Assembly: GCA_964017045.1 (NCBI GenBank)
Contig: OZ024807.1
Location: forward strand, 21,312,053 to 21,376,052
Source: Omphiscola glabra
Lineage: Eukaryota > Mollusca > Gastropoda > Lymnaeidae
Direction: 5' to 3'
DNA: 64,000 nt
Below, piece by piece: positions 10,789-20,082 of the stretch. The stretch's first letter is position 1. The number at the start of each line of letters is the position of its first letter. The translations under genes and the position numbers were made by a program. The notes under the pieces are model-generated. The model had not been told where the DNA came from. It did no database searches and saw only the letters and a list, made by a program, of their open reading frames with translations.

Positions 10789-11183
10789 CTTTAATATCTT
10801 TTATTTCTTTTGGGGAATTTAAAAAGGTATATTCAAAAAGGGGGGGGTGTAATCTGTTGTGGTGTTTAAATTGGAGATTTGAATTAGTTGGTTTAAGAGA
10901 GTGGAGGTGGTCTATTGTGGAAATTAAAATGTTAAATTGTGCCCTTTATATTGGTAGATTTAAAGTGGATAGTGTGTTAGAGTGGGTTTGGTTATTTTAA
11001 CTATGCTGTTTTAGCGTTTCTACACTCACCTTGTACTGTAACAGTCTCGGGTCTGCCTAGATCATCGGTCTGCGATTCTGGGAGCTGAGCTGAGCAGAGT
11101 GGTAACAAACTCTTTTTCTGCGTGAAAAAAAACTCTCCCAAGTTATCTGCATAACGTGAAAAAAAAATGAGCTGAGCTGAGTT
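10789..11183 (-). promoter_or_regulatory. LINE 5' leader, presumed internal promoter region (copy A)
   Basis: 395 bp upstream of the ORF1 ATG, up to the target-site duplication. It contains GAGCTGAGCTGAG-type direct repeats at both 11085-11100 and 11167-11182 and A-runs. It has no open frame. Full-length LINEs carry their promoter here; that function is inferred from position only. Confidence 0.5.
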
Positions 11184-11324
11184 GTTTTGTTAGTTGTTAA
11201 AGTATACATGCTTTTTTAGAAATATATAATTTCTAGAATCCTATAAAATGTTATGCATGAAAACATACTGAGGTCTATTTCTTTTTGAATAAATTGTAAC
11301 CTTTCCGCAATCGCATACAACATA

Positions 11325-12368
11325 CACAATCTATCAGCGTCACGCGACACAATCTTTCAGCGTCACACAACACAATCTCTAAGTGTCACACAACACAATC
11401 TCTCAGCGTCACACAACACAATATATCAGCGTCACACAAAAAAATCTCTCAGCATCATTCAAAACAATCTCTCAGCGTCACACAACACAATCTCTTAGCA
11501 TCACACAACACAATCTTTCAGCATCGAACAACACAATCTCTCAGCGTCACACAACACAATCTCTCACATCACACAACACAATCTCTCAGCATCACACAAC
11601 ACAATCTCTCAGCATCACACAAACCAATCTCTCAGCGTCACACAACATAATCTCTCAGCGTCTCACAACACAATCTCTCAGCGTCACACAACACAAACTC
11701 TCAGCGTCACACAACACAATCTCTGAGCTTCACACAACATAATATCTCAGCATCACATAAAACAATCTCTCAGCGTCACACAACACAATCTCTCAGCATC
11801 ACACAACACAATCTCTGAGCTTCACACAACACAATCTCTCAGCATCACAAAACACAATCTCTCAGCATCACACAACACAATCTCTGAGCTTCACACAACA
11901 CAATCTCTCAGCATCACACAACACAATCTCTCAGCATCACACAACACAAATTATCAGCATCACACAACACAATCTTTCAGCATCACACATCACAATCTCT
12001 CAGCGTCAAACAACACCTCAGCGTCACACAACACAATCTCTCAGCATCACACAACACAATCTCTTAGGATCGGTTCACACGATCAAATTTTCCTTCAAGC
12101 ATTTGATGCAATTCGTGTATGAAGCCTCGTCACAACATTCAAATTACTATTTGATCAAATTCCCCAAAAAAGGAAACCACGCGCAAAATAGTGCGTTCAT
12201 ACAACAATTTGACGCGAAATTTGACCGTGTGAACCGACCCTTAGTGTCACACAACATTGTTTCTGAGTGCCACACAACACAATCTCTCAGCATCACACAA
12301 CAGAATCTCACAGCGTCACACAACACAATCTCTCAGTGTCACACTGCGCAATCTCTCAGGGTCACATA
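11325..12368 (+). repeat. ~23-bp minisatellite (copy A)
   Basis: About 40 degenerate units of CACACAACACAATCTCTCAGC plus GT or AT. Unit length is mostly 23 bp, with variants of CAGCGT, CAGCAT and GAGCTT. Open frames across it (HNTISQRHTTQSLS-type) are translated repeat, not genes. It is split by the MITE at 12067-12240. The next 418 bp (12369-12786) are AT-rich intron with no gene seen. Confidence 0.92.
12067..12240. mobile_element. Harbinger-type MITE inside the minisatellite (copy A)
   Basis: 174 bp. The left end GGATCGGTTCACACGATCAA and the right end (reverse complement) GGGTCGGTTCACACGGTCAA are terminal inverted repeats of about 24 bp with few mismatches. TTA flanks both sides (12064-12066 and 12241-12243), the 3-bp TWA duplication of PIF/Harbinger elements. 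It carries no coding sequence. Confidence 0.85.
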
Positions 12369-12786
12369 ATGATCAAGTGGCTCACGTTGACCTCCGTTCG
12401 GATTGAAATATCAAAGGTTTCGGTCGTATTTTTATAAATGGTTAAATTTGAAATATTTAATAAAAGTTAAAATCATCAGCATTATCATGGAATTTTTGTT
12501 TTCAATTCTTCTGTGTATTAAAACGATTACAATATATTTTTTTATATTTTTTTTTTATTTAAACACATCTTCGAAGGCAAAACACACAAACGATCAGTCG
12601 ATTCGACTTGCAATTATCCATTCGCAAAAAAAAAACGTATTTCAGTTTTTTGTTTTACTAAATGATAATGTTCTACATCTATAAATTAAAATCAGATAAT
12701 ACTTTTACAACAAAACAATTATTTCTATTTGTGTTAAGTTTTTAAAAGTATTTTTATGTTTACGTTTTAATTATTATATGCTTTAG

Positions 12787-12908
12787 CTGAATCGTATGAA
12801 GCTGATAAGTCACTTGTGACTTGGATTTCGATAGGAGCTTGTGGCTTGGTGGGAATGCTAATTATTGTTATAGTTTTCTTCACAAATCAAGTACAAAGAA
12901 ATATCTAG
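12787..12908 (+). CDS. Transmembrane exon 1, short-tail end (copy A)
   Basis: Acceptor tatgctttag; phase 1 entry joins Ig4 as ...SCK-AESYEADKS. A hydrophobic segment follows: LVTWISIGACGLVGMLIIVIVFF. After it come only eight residues, TNQVQRNI, and TAG at 12906. A membrane anchor with almost no cytoplasmic part, so this form should not signal through its own tail. No AATAAA lies between its stop and the next exon, so 3'-end formation for this form is unclear. Confidence 0.75.
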
Positions 12909-13011
12909 ATATGTTATGAAGTTATTGTTTTATTCAAAGACAAAACACAAAACATGTATAAGGATAATACATTTATTTAGGATATTTTTTTTGTATTCTG
13001 CATCACAGCAG

Positions 13012-13119
13012 GTCCAGATGGAACCAATATTGAAACTGGCATCTTGGTGTCGATTGTTGAAGCAGTATTGCTACTAATCTCACGGATTATTGTTGCATTT
13101 TTGTGTGTAAAATTGAGAC
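13012..13119 (+). CDS. Transmembrane exon 2, splices to the signalling tail (copy A)
   Basis: Acceptor gcatcacagcag, donor gtaagt; 108 bp, phase 1 to phase 1. It encodes GPDGTNIETG, then a membrane segment from about residue 11 to 33 of the exon, ending CVKLR. The segment contains Glu (residue 17, IVEAV) and Arg (residue 25, ISRII), unusual inside a membrane helix and reminiscent of immune receptors that pair with partner chains. It joins the tail exon in frame. Confidence 0.75.
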
Positions 13120-13171
13120 GTAAGTCTAGTCACAAGCGTTCAATGCATTGATATCCTTTTTTTTTTAAAGT

Positions 13172-13322
13172 TTAAGTCATGGCTTGCACATATTACTATG
13201 TTATTCGTTACACATATTACAAGTTATGGGTTACACATATTATCAAGTCATCGGTTACATATATTAACAATTCATGAGTTACACTTATTACCAAGTCATG
13301 AGTTACACATATTACAAAATCA
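13172..13322 (+). repeat. ~27-bp tandem repeat between transmembrane exons 2 and 3 (copy A)
   Basis: Five or six degenerate units of AAGTCATGAGTTACACATATTAC. It lies in the intron directly upstream of the third transmembrane exon. Copy B has the same array at 54846-54998. The frame reading SSHRLHILTIHELHLL is repeat translation. Confidence 0.8.
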
Positions 13323-13348
13323 TTATACTGAGATATCAAGTGTTGCAG

Positions 13349-13434
13349 AACCAGCTGCTCTCGTAGTATTGATGATAGCTGGAGTAAATATCACTTTTTT
13401 TCTGTCTCGACGCACAGAAGATACAATATTTTAA
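13349..13434 (+). CDS. Possible transmembrane exon 3, short-tail end (copy A)
   Basis: Acceptor ...caagtgttgcag; entry is exactly phase 1, giving E-PAALVVLMIAGVNITFFL, then SRRTEDTIF and TAA at 13432. Hydrophobic span of about 18 residues, basic stop-transfer SRR, no tyrosine. The acceptor has a poor pyrimidine tract, so it may be a weak or decayed alternative to exons 12787-12908 and 13012-13119. Confidence 0.5.
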
Positions 13435-13609
13435 ACATTTTTTTTAACAAACGTATTACTACTATGGTGTTAAAAATTAAATTATTTTATTACTCTTAAT
13501 GTTAATGTCACATTAGCAATATTAATACTTTTATCTTATGTTTTTTTTTCAAAAAACAAAAACCAACACTTGATTAATATGTTTAAACATTGTATTACTT
13601 TTTTTTCAG

Positions 13610-13800
13610 GATACACTCATTCTAAGGGACACATGTCAGCCAATGAAAATCCTAAATTACAACAAATAAGGGAAAATGATGATGGCTACTTAACTCCAAT
13701 TAATCTAACGAATATAAATAGTGGTCAGCAAATCAGAGGTGATTATGACTCAATAGAACAGTATCATGGTTACGAAACAATCAGCAGAGCTGAGCCGTAG
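13610..13800 (+). CDS. Cytoplasmic tail exon with tyrosine motifs (copy A)
   Basis: Acceptor tacttttttttcag; phase 1 entry completes Arg with the C left from 13119. 63 residues to TAG at 13798. Motifs: GYLTPI at residues 26-31, DYDSI at 45-49 and GYETI at 54-58, plus Tyr52. YDSI and YETI are separated by five residues, close to but shorter than the ITAM spacing of six to eight. YLTP fits an SH2-binding type. The exon is hydrophilic and otherwise without a domain. It probably recruits SH2 proteins when phosphorylated (inference). Confidence 0.8.
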
Positions 13801-13922
13801 TGTTTATTAAGTAGTGATATGAAGTGAGACGATGAGTGACAACAAAGGCATGTATGCACTTTACTTATGGACCATTTATTTTAAAGTACACATTTTTAGA
13901 AAGATGAATGTACAAGAATAAT

Positions 13923-13928
13923 AATAAA
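13923..13928 (+). promoter_or_regulatory. Candidate polyadenylation signal of the receptor gene (copy A)
   Basis: AATAAA 123 bases after the tail stop; another at 13978-13983. The copy B equivalents are 55599-55604 and 55654-55659. Confidence 0.45.
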
Positions 13929-14804
13929 TTTTCAAAAAGGAAAAGAGGATTAAAGGAGAATGTATGTTGAAGTATAAAATAAATCATGCTGAAGATTATT
14001 TTCCAGTCAGTTTTCCATGGGTAACAGACTAAGTAATGCCAAAAAACCTTAAATAGTATTGTTGTTGTATTTTCTAAATTGTAAAATATTAATTCATGAA
14101 GTACATTAAACAGAATGATTGGTAATGAATTCTATATTTTTAGTAATAATATTTAGTCAATTTTGATTGGTAGGGTGTAAAAAGGAAACAATCTGCTTTA
14201 TCTATCCATTCCGACTTTGTCCTAATCTTCCGACCCTGTACTGTGTATACACACAAAAGTCTCTCATACATATGCTTTGTATAGTTAAGGGTAATAAAAG
14301 GGAGACTGCAATTAGGTTAGCACAAATAAGGGGGAAACTGCAATCAAGTAAGCACAATAAGGGGGACATTGAAATCAGTTTAGCACCTTCGTAATATTAC
14401 AAAAGATAAACAGTGTCCTGTCTCGAAACACTTCAATAGAGCCGACCAACAGGGTAAGGCGGACTTCAAGATGTGTGCGATCGTGGCTAGCACAAACACA
14501 CCCAGCCGGATCAATTTGGAGCACAAGCTTATCTTGACCTATGGCAATTTGTCCCCACATGGTATGCATGTCATGTCTCTATTCACTGTTTAAACCTAGC
14601 TCCGCCCATCCACGTCACAAACTATCGCAGTGGACTTACTTCTCCTCTTTTCTTTCCCTCCTCCAAAATGTCACCTTTCTTCCACTGCTTTCTATCACGT
14701 ATCTTTTGCTGCCCTATAGGACACTTTTTTACAGCTATGTGCTATAATATTTATTTTAATTTTTTGATATGCTTTTTATTGTATTTGGGTTTGTTTTTTT
14801 CTGT

Positions 14805-14845
14805 TTGTTTACTGATGAAGGTTTCCTGCCGACACGTTCGTTTGT
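14805..14845 (+). other. Hammerhead-like / Penelope-type motif 1 (copy A)
   Basis: CTGATGAAGG (14812-14821) followed by TTTCCTGCCGACACGTT. The first strand of a hammerhead core (CTGATGA) is exact; the second (GAAAC) reads GACAC. Upstream is the T-rich, CT-rich tract typical of Penelope-like termini, whose ribozyme remnants read CTGATGAAGGC...GCCGAAACGTT. The surrounding 13929-14804 region shows no gene. It is a decayed relic at best. Confidence 0.4.
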
Positions 14846-15099
14846 TTTGATGCATTTCCTTTTTCAGGTTTAACTTTACTATGTTTTACTGGTTTCCTTT
14901 TGTAAAATTATCAAAGTACCTAACCAACAAAATATAAACATAGCTGCCATGTTTTTTTCCTGTTCGCTTTTGACATTTTCCTACATTCATTTCCTTTCCG
15001 TTCTTCAAAACTTTCTTTATAACAGAGTTGTGCACCCACGTATTTATATATATTATGTAAATTGAATGTATATTTATATGAACGTTTTTTTTTTTGTTT

Positions 15100-15135
15100 T
15101 TTTTTTACTGATGAAGGAATTTGCTGAAACTTCTA
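15100..15135 (+). other. Hammerhead-like motif 2 (copy A)
   Basis: CTGATGA (15108-15114), AGGAATTTGCT, then GAAAC (15126-15130). Both core strands match the consensus here, but stem II could only be about 2 bp. It is preceded by the same T-run context as motif 1. Confidence 0.35.
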
Positions 15136-16092
15136 CATTTGTATTTTGAATAATCATTTCTAAGGCTAAACATATATTATTTTATTTACACAAATTACTT
15201 GTTTCTAATTAATTTGAATATTATGAGTTTGGATTGCTGTATCTTTCATATTTGGCTTCATTTGCGAAATTCTGGTACTGTATGCTTGAAACTAGTTTCC
15301 ATGGAAAAGCTACACTATTGTCCCGTAAGATGTTGATTTGATGTACTGTAAGTCCACGTTTCTTGATGATAAAATGACAAAAACATGGATAATAAATTTG
15401 TCAGGACAGAAAGATTCGACTAAGTATTAAGAAATTTGATGAAGTAAATCATAACGAGTTGCCTTTATTCCTATATGTGTATGAATGGTAAATATTCAAA
15501 TATGTCTATATGGCACATCCCATCTATGTCGACGCTTTCAGCACATGCGATCTTTAAAAACAGTCTTGACAACCAATGTGCATTATAGTAGCTTTTCAGT
15601 TGAACTGTACTTTAGGTTAATAGGAAATATTGGAACTAGGTTTGTGGAAGCTTGAAGTATAAATACAGGAATATGACAAGACAACGTTTCGGCTAAGAGC
15701 CTTTTCCAGATGAAGAAACAACAATAACAAGAAAAAAAATAATTCAAATACATATTTGGAGTTCGCCATTAATACCATGCTTTTGTCGGAATTGGAGTTT
15801 TCCCAAACAAATATATGTTTCTGACAATATGATTAAAGGTAGTATAAAAAAATTGTGTATCATTACTATGAAAATATGATTTTAAAGGACAACAATGTGT
15901 TGAAATTATGTAAAAGATACAAAAATAAATACAGATACATTGAAGATTACTATTAGGTGGGTATTTGATTGATTCAAATAGTGATTTTCTGCCGAAAATA
16001 AAAATAAAAATATTTTCCCTACCTACCTGCCTCGATCCTGTTATGTAAGCAAAACGGGAAGAATATTATCTGATATATATACTGAACATCAT
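15135..16092. other. Intergenic, no gene seen (copy A)
   Basis: AT-rich, apart from the minus-strand motif noted at 15680-15720. No splice-bounded exon or family-like frame found on either strand. Confidence 0.5.
15680..15720 (-). other. Hammerhead-like motif, minus strand (copy A)
   Basis: Minus strand reads CTGGAAAAGGCTCTTAGCC then GAAACGTTGTC. A GGC/GCC stem II and GAAAC are intact and a GTC cleavage-type triplet follows, but CTGATGA has become CTGGAAA. This looks like a dead Penelope-type or retrozyme-type ribozyme copy. Confidence 0.4.
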
Positions 16093-16376
16093 ATAGCCTT
16101 CAAAACTACACTCAAAACAAATCTCTTTAAACTCTACTATCCTGACTGATTCACCCTGTGACCGATAGACGATGCTGATGGATGCGTCCATGGCTTGACA
16201 TTTAAAAAGTTATGGAATGGTTTGGCGAATACACACTTGTTTTGTTTTATTTAATTAATGTATGTTATTTTTAAATTCATGATTATGTTTATTAAATTGT
16301 ATGTACAGCGTGGTGAGCCCAGCCCTAGTTTAGGGTACTGCGCTATAAAAAAAAATTATTTAAATAATAATAATTA
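16093..16376 (+). mobile_element. 3' end of a CR1/L2-like LINE or derived SINE (copy A)
   Basis: A frame ends IAFKTTLKTNLFKLYYPD and TGA at 16147, like the C-terminus of CR1-type reverse transcriptases (LKTHLF motif). The 3' part has GTACAGCG, an inner hairpin CCCTA-gttt-style-TAGGG (16323-16335), GCGCTATAAA and an AAT-rich tail, a layout common in LINE/SINE 3' ends of invertebrates. Only the end survives. Confidence 0.5.
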
Positions 16377-19005
16377 TACCATCTCAACCTAAAAAAAAAA
16401 AAAGGCCGATCAGATGTTACCATCTGGGCACTGATTTCCTGCTATAACACACCAATGAGAGTTAGGGAGGAGTACACATTTTGTGAAATAGAATTTAAAG
16501 GATGAATAACTGTAGAAATGTTTTTTTTGTTTTTTTTTAAATGCCTGGTAGTTATTAAACATACCCAAAAATAATCTCAACTGAGAACATTTTTCTGGTG
16601 TTGGAGCTATCTCAATATTTTTTAATGAGAACTTTCATACACACTTTCTCAAATGTGTCCTTCCTCAAAGTAATATTTTAATAATGTATTATCATATTAC
16701 TGTTAGCTTAAAAAATATTTTGTAAATATTTATTTTAATGTAATCGCATTGTTCTTCAATTTTATATGTTTCTTCTGTTTATTTCAAAATGTCATCTGCT
16801 ACTTAAATTATCATACTACAATTGTATTGAATATCAAAGGAGATTGTTTAATTTTATATTAGCAATATATGACTTGGCTATTCCTCTATATATTCGTCAA
16901 ATAAACACCCATCATTAGATACATCATTATAGTTTTATCAGTTTTCTTTTGTTTATTAAAAAAAACGGTTCAATTTAATGTTTCGTACAAAATGTGAAAT
17001 GGAATTTATGATTCGAATATATTTTGTTTTCAATGTCTTTTGTTGACCTCTTGGACGCTACTTCTAAGCTAAGGGCTACATTATATTTGTTGATACATTT
17101 TTTAAAAATTTTATTCGTTTCTCTGTTTGTTCGCTGATGAAGGCTTCCTGTCGACACGTTCGTTGTTTTGTTGCGTTACTTTTATCAGTTTTAACCTTAA
17201 TGTGTTTTACTAATTTTCTGTAAAGTCTTGTATCACTTGGACCGTGTAAGTTGTAATTAATTTTTAAAGTCTGTTTCTTTCAACTGTAGAAGCTACTATT
17301 GCTTTTCTTCTTCTCACCACCAGTCATTTTACATGTATCAAATGAGGGGAAATACGTAACTAATAAACAAATTATAAACTCTTTATGCAATACATTCTTA
17401 AGTATGAACACCCGATTAGTCATCTGAAGCATATTAGGCCTGTTATTATTTTACGAGGATAAAAATAAATTGTACGTTTAGAAAAATACATGTTATATTT
17501 TAAAAATGTTATAATTATATGGTCTTGTCAAGCATGGGAGTTCATTGATTATTGTTGCGTTTGAATATATGTTTATTACGCGTGGTGTGGGAAATAGTTT
17601 TTATTAGCTAATGAACGCGCTTGTCTGAATGACCTAATTTTATGTTAATTGTGACGTATTGTCTAGTCTGTAGTGTGATGTAAGTTTTAGTCGTGCATCA
17701 GTTATTGTGTAAACGTTGTTGAAGAAAGATGCGTTTCTTATAGTTCCAGCCTGTATTCCTCATTGATTGTTAAAGTTATAGTGTGTACGAAAAGACTCGA
17801 GTTTATTCACTAATAATTGGGATACTAAGAACGTGTTGTGAGAACTTGATAAAAGACAATCCAGGAGACATAGGGGTTGACGGGTCTCTCTACTAGTACT
17901 TAACACAATTTCGTCCAATTTTAGTTTATCATGGAATTGCAGATGAAGGTAGTTAATATGGGTTTATTTGTTAGGAAACCGTGAAATGCTAGTAATGGCC
18001 TTCAACTTTAAATCTAAGTTGTTCATTCCCTTTTCCAATCAAACATCTTTCTTTTCTGTGTTATATCCAAAAACTTTCAGGACATATTTTATTAATGTTA
18101 TTTCTAGCATTTTATTAACACTGTAGATGTCATTAACAAAACAAACAATTATAATCATATATGTTAAAGTCATTGTTTGATGCTACATACGTATTTTTTA
18201 AAGGGTTGTATGTTAGTTATAATTTTGTTATGGTATACTAAGTAAATTGTATGCATTTTGCGATACTGTCTATCAACAGCTAACAATACAACTTTTTTGT
18301 ATAATACTAAAATAAATTTAGATATTTTGAACACTCAAAATGAGACAGCAAAATATCGACAATGTATGTTTAGGAAATAGTTAAGCAGAACACCTTATTT
18401 TAAATATGGAAGTATCTACAAATTGATGTTTACGTTTCTAACATCATTTAGTTTTGAGAAATATTGTCTTCTATATAATATTGCCCTAACCTACCCCTTT
18501 TCAGGCCTTTGATCTACATTTTGTTCATGTAATACTGGTAAAAAAGGTGTCTTTAAATTTAAAACGATACATCTAACTACCATTTTAAATCTTTTTTAAA
18601 TAAACGGTATTTGATATATTATTATATTCATTAAAAATTCTAAAACATTTTTTCATGTATGTGCTTATATTATCGGAAAATCATAAAACAAAATAATTAT
18701 TTAATATAAAGAAAAATATCAACCCATTTTCACATCAGTAACAGCCTTAAATAGTTTCTTATATGTTTATACAAATATATATTACTACATACTTAAACAT
18801 TTACACCGACTTCCTCATTTAATTTCTTTTATTTTTCCGGTTTGAAGCTGCATGTGATCGATAAAGAATTTAGATTAAAAACACGTTGGAGAATAATGTT
18901 CATGCCAGTGAAATTTTATTTCAATTTGTCTTGATCAGCCTACAATTGAGGTCCACTAATGATAATTTCACCAACCTTAGATATGTGCATGGAGAAAACA
19001 CCGTA
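16377..19005. other. Intergenic with one more hammerhead-like motif (copy A)
   Basis: CTGATGAAGGC at 17134-17144 is followed by TTCCTGTCGACACGTTCG, a close relative of the motif at 14812. The stretch 17540-17960 is somewhat less AT-rich and could be part of an old element, but I see no terminal repeats. No credible gene on either strand. Confidence 0.45.
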
Positions 19006-19190
19006 TCCGGAATTTTGATCGAAAGAAATTTGATGGAACGGATATTTGGTCGAATCTTGTTTTTTAGTTTACACGTTAAAATTTTGCGTCAAATTTCTAG
19101 TTTGAACGCATTCTTTTGTTTTACTATGTAATATCAAATTTTCGTGGATCATTTTTCTGTCGAATAAATTTCTTTTGATCGAATTTCCTG
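19006..19190. mobile_element. Small inverted-repeat element, possible TA-target MITE (copy A)
   Basis: Left end TCCGGAATTTTGATCGAAAG and right end (reverse complement) CAGGAAATTCGATCAAAAG, both continuing AAATTT, form imperfect inverted repeats of about 26 bp. TA lies on each side (19004-19005, 19191-19192), as for Tc1/mariner-type elements. Non-coding. Confidence 0.45.
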
Positions 19191-19289
19191 TAACCAGAAA
19201 ACAAACCTCATTCACTTTCACAACTCACTAAGAACAGGTGATATATGTATATGACTTGCGAATAGACATGGCTTATAAGAGACGAACAG

Positions 19290-19975
19290 ACAATTGAAGC
19301 CATTAAAATTAGAAAACAGACTTTTCGAAAATTAAATCACTTCAAATACCTAGAAACTTCATACAATGAAAAAAAAAACACGAAATACTAACAGAAATAA
19401 AAGAAAGGATATCATCAGAAAAAGGGCATACTTCAGTAGTAAGAAAATACTCAAAAGTAAAAACATTACAAGAAAAACAAAGAAAACTATTTATAAAACT
19501 GTAATTAGACCAGTTGTAACATATGCACATGAAACTTGGACCGCAATAAAAACGACAGAAAACCTATAAAAAACACATGGGAGAGGAAAGTTCTCAGGAA
19601 AGTATATGGACCAAAAAAGGATGAATATTGATGGAGAATATGAACCAACCATAAATTTTACGGTCTATATCAGGTTCCAGCGATAGGAGCCAGAATGATC
19701 AATACATTTATCGAGGACCCTAAATATATTGAATAAGAAGAAATAAAAAAGTGTAAGCTACGCTTGACAGGACGCTTAGAGAGAACGCCAAATATCAGAG
19801 GAATGCAGAAAGTGCATCACTAAACCCCTAGAGGAAAATGGCTCAAAGGCGGCCCTAGGCGTGGTTAAATGGATGATGTGGAAAAAGATCTACAAAATCT
19901 TGGAATCAAAGTATGGAAAAGAAAAGCATTAGTTTGGTCTGACTGGAAGTAAGTAGTGAGGCAGGCCAAAGCCAT
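19290..19975 (+). mobile_element. RTE-like LINE fragment, RT C-terminus (copy A)
   Basis: Broken frames give FRKLNHFKYLETSYNE, then KILKSKNITRKTKKTIYKTV and IRPVVTYAHETWT, then WERKVLRKVYGPKKDE, RRLRLTGRL, KGGPRRG and VEKDLQNLGIKVW. This series is the thumb and C-terminal part of RTE-type polymerases. Several stops and shifts make it a relic without endonuclease or YADD. Confidence 0.75.
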
Positions 19976-20082
19976 ACTTGCAAATCGAAATTATAAGAAA
20001 GATCAGCGTATAAAATTTACATTACTAATTTTAGCCATCGAGTTCGATAGTTGTAGTACTATTTGTATCGAATTCAAGATGG

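Larger units (their letters stand above)
6024..11183 (-). mobile_element. Full-length, inactivated Tx1-like LINE (copy A)
   Basis: A 5160-bp non-LTR retrotransposon bounded by the 10-bp duplication. Read on the minus strand: 5' leader (11183-10789), ORF1 with a CCHC knuckle (10788-9731), a 34-bp spacer, ORF2 with AP endonuclease and reverse transcriptase (9696-6721), then a 3' region with two long A-runs (T-runs 6213-6247 and 6024-6095 on the + strand). The two-ORF layout with a zinc-knuckle ORF1 and the RT motifs fit the Tx1/L1 group. ORF1 is split by a frame change and ORF2 by two stops. It sits antisense in the intron between Ig4 and the transmembrane exons. Confidence 0.85.

Noticed and set aside
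11383..11742. 119-codon HNTISQRHTTQSLS frame
   Set aside because: Direct translation of the 23-bp minisatellite; no start context or splice support.
11325..12368. CRISPR-like appearance of short repeats
   Set aside because: Units are head-to-tail with no unique spacers, in an animal intron.
17540..17960. Possible solo LTR
   Set aside because: No matching second copy, TG...CA ends, target duplication or primer site could be shown.
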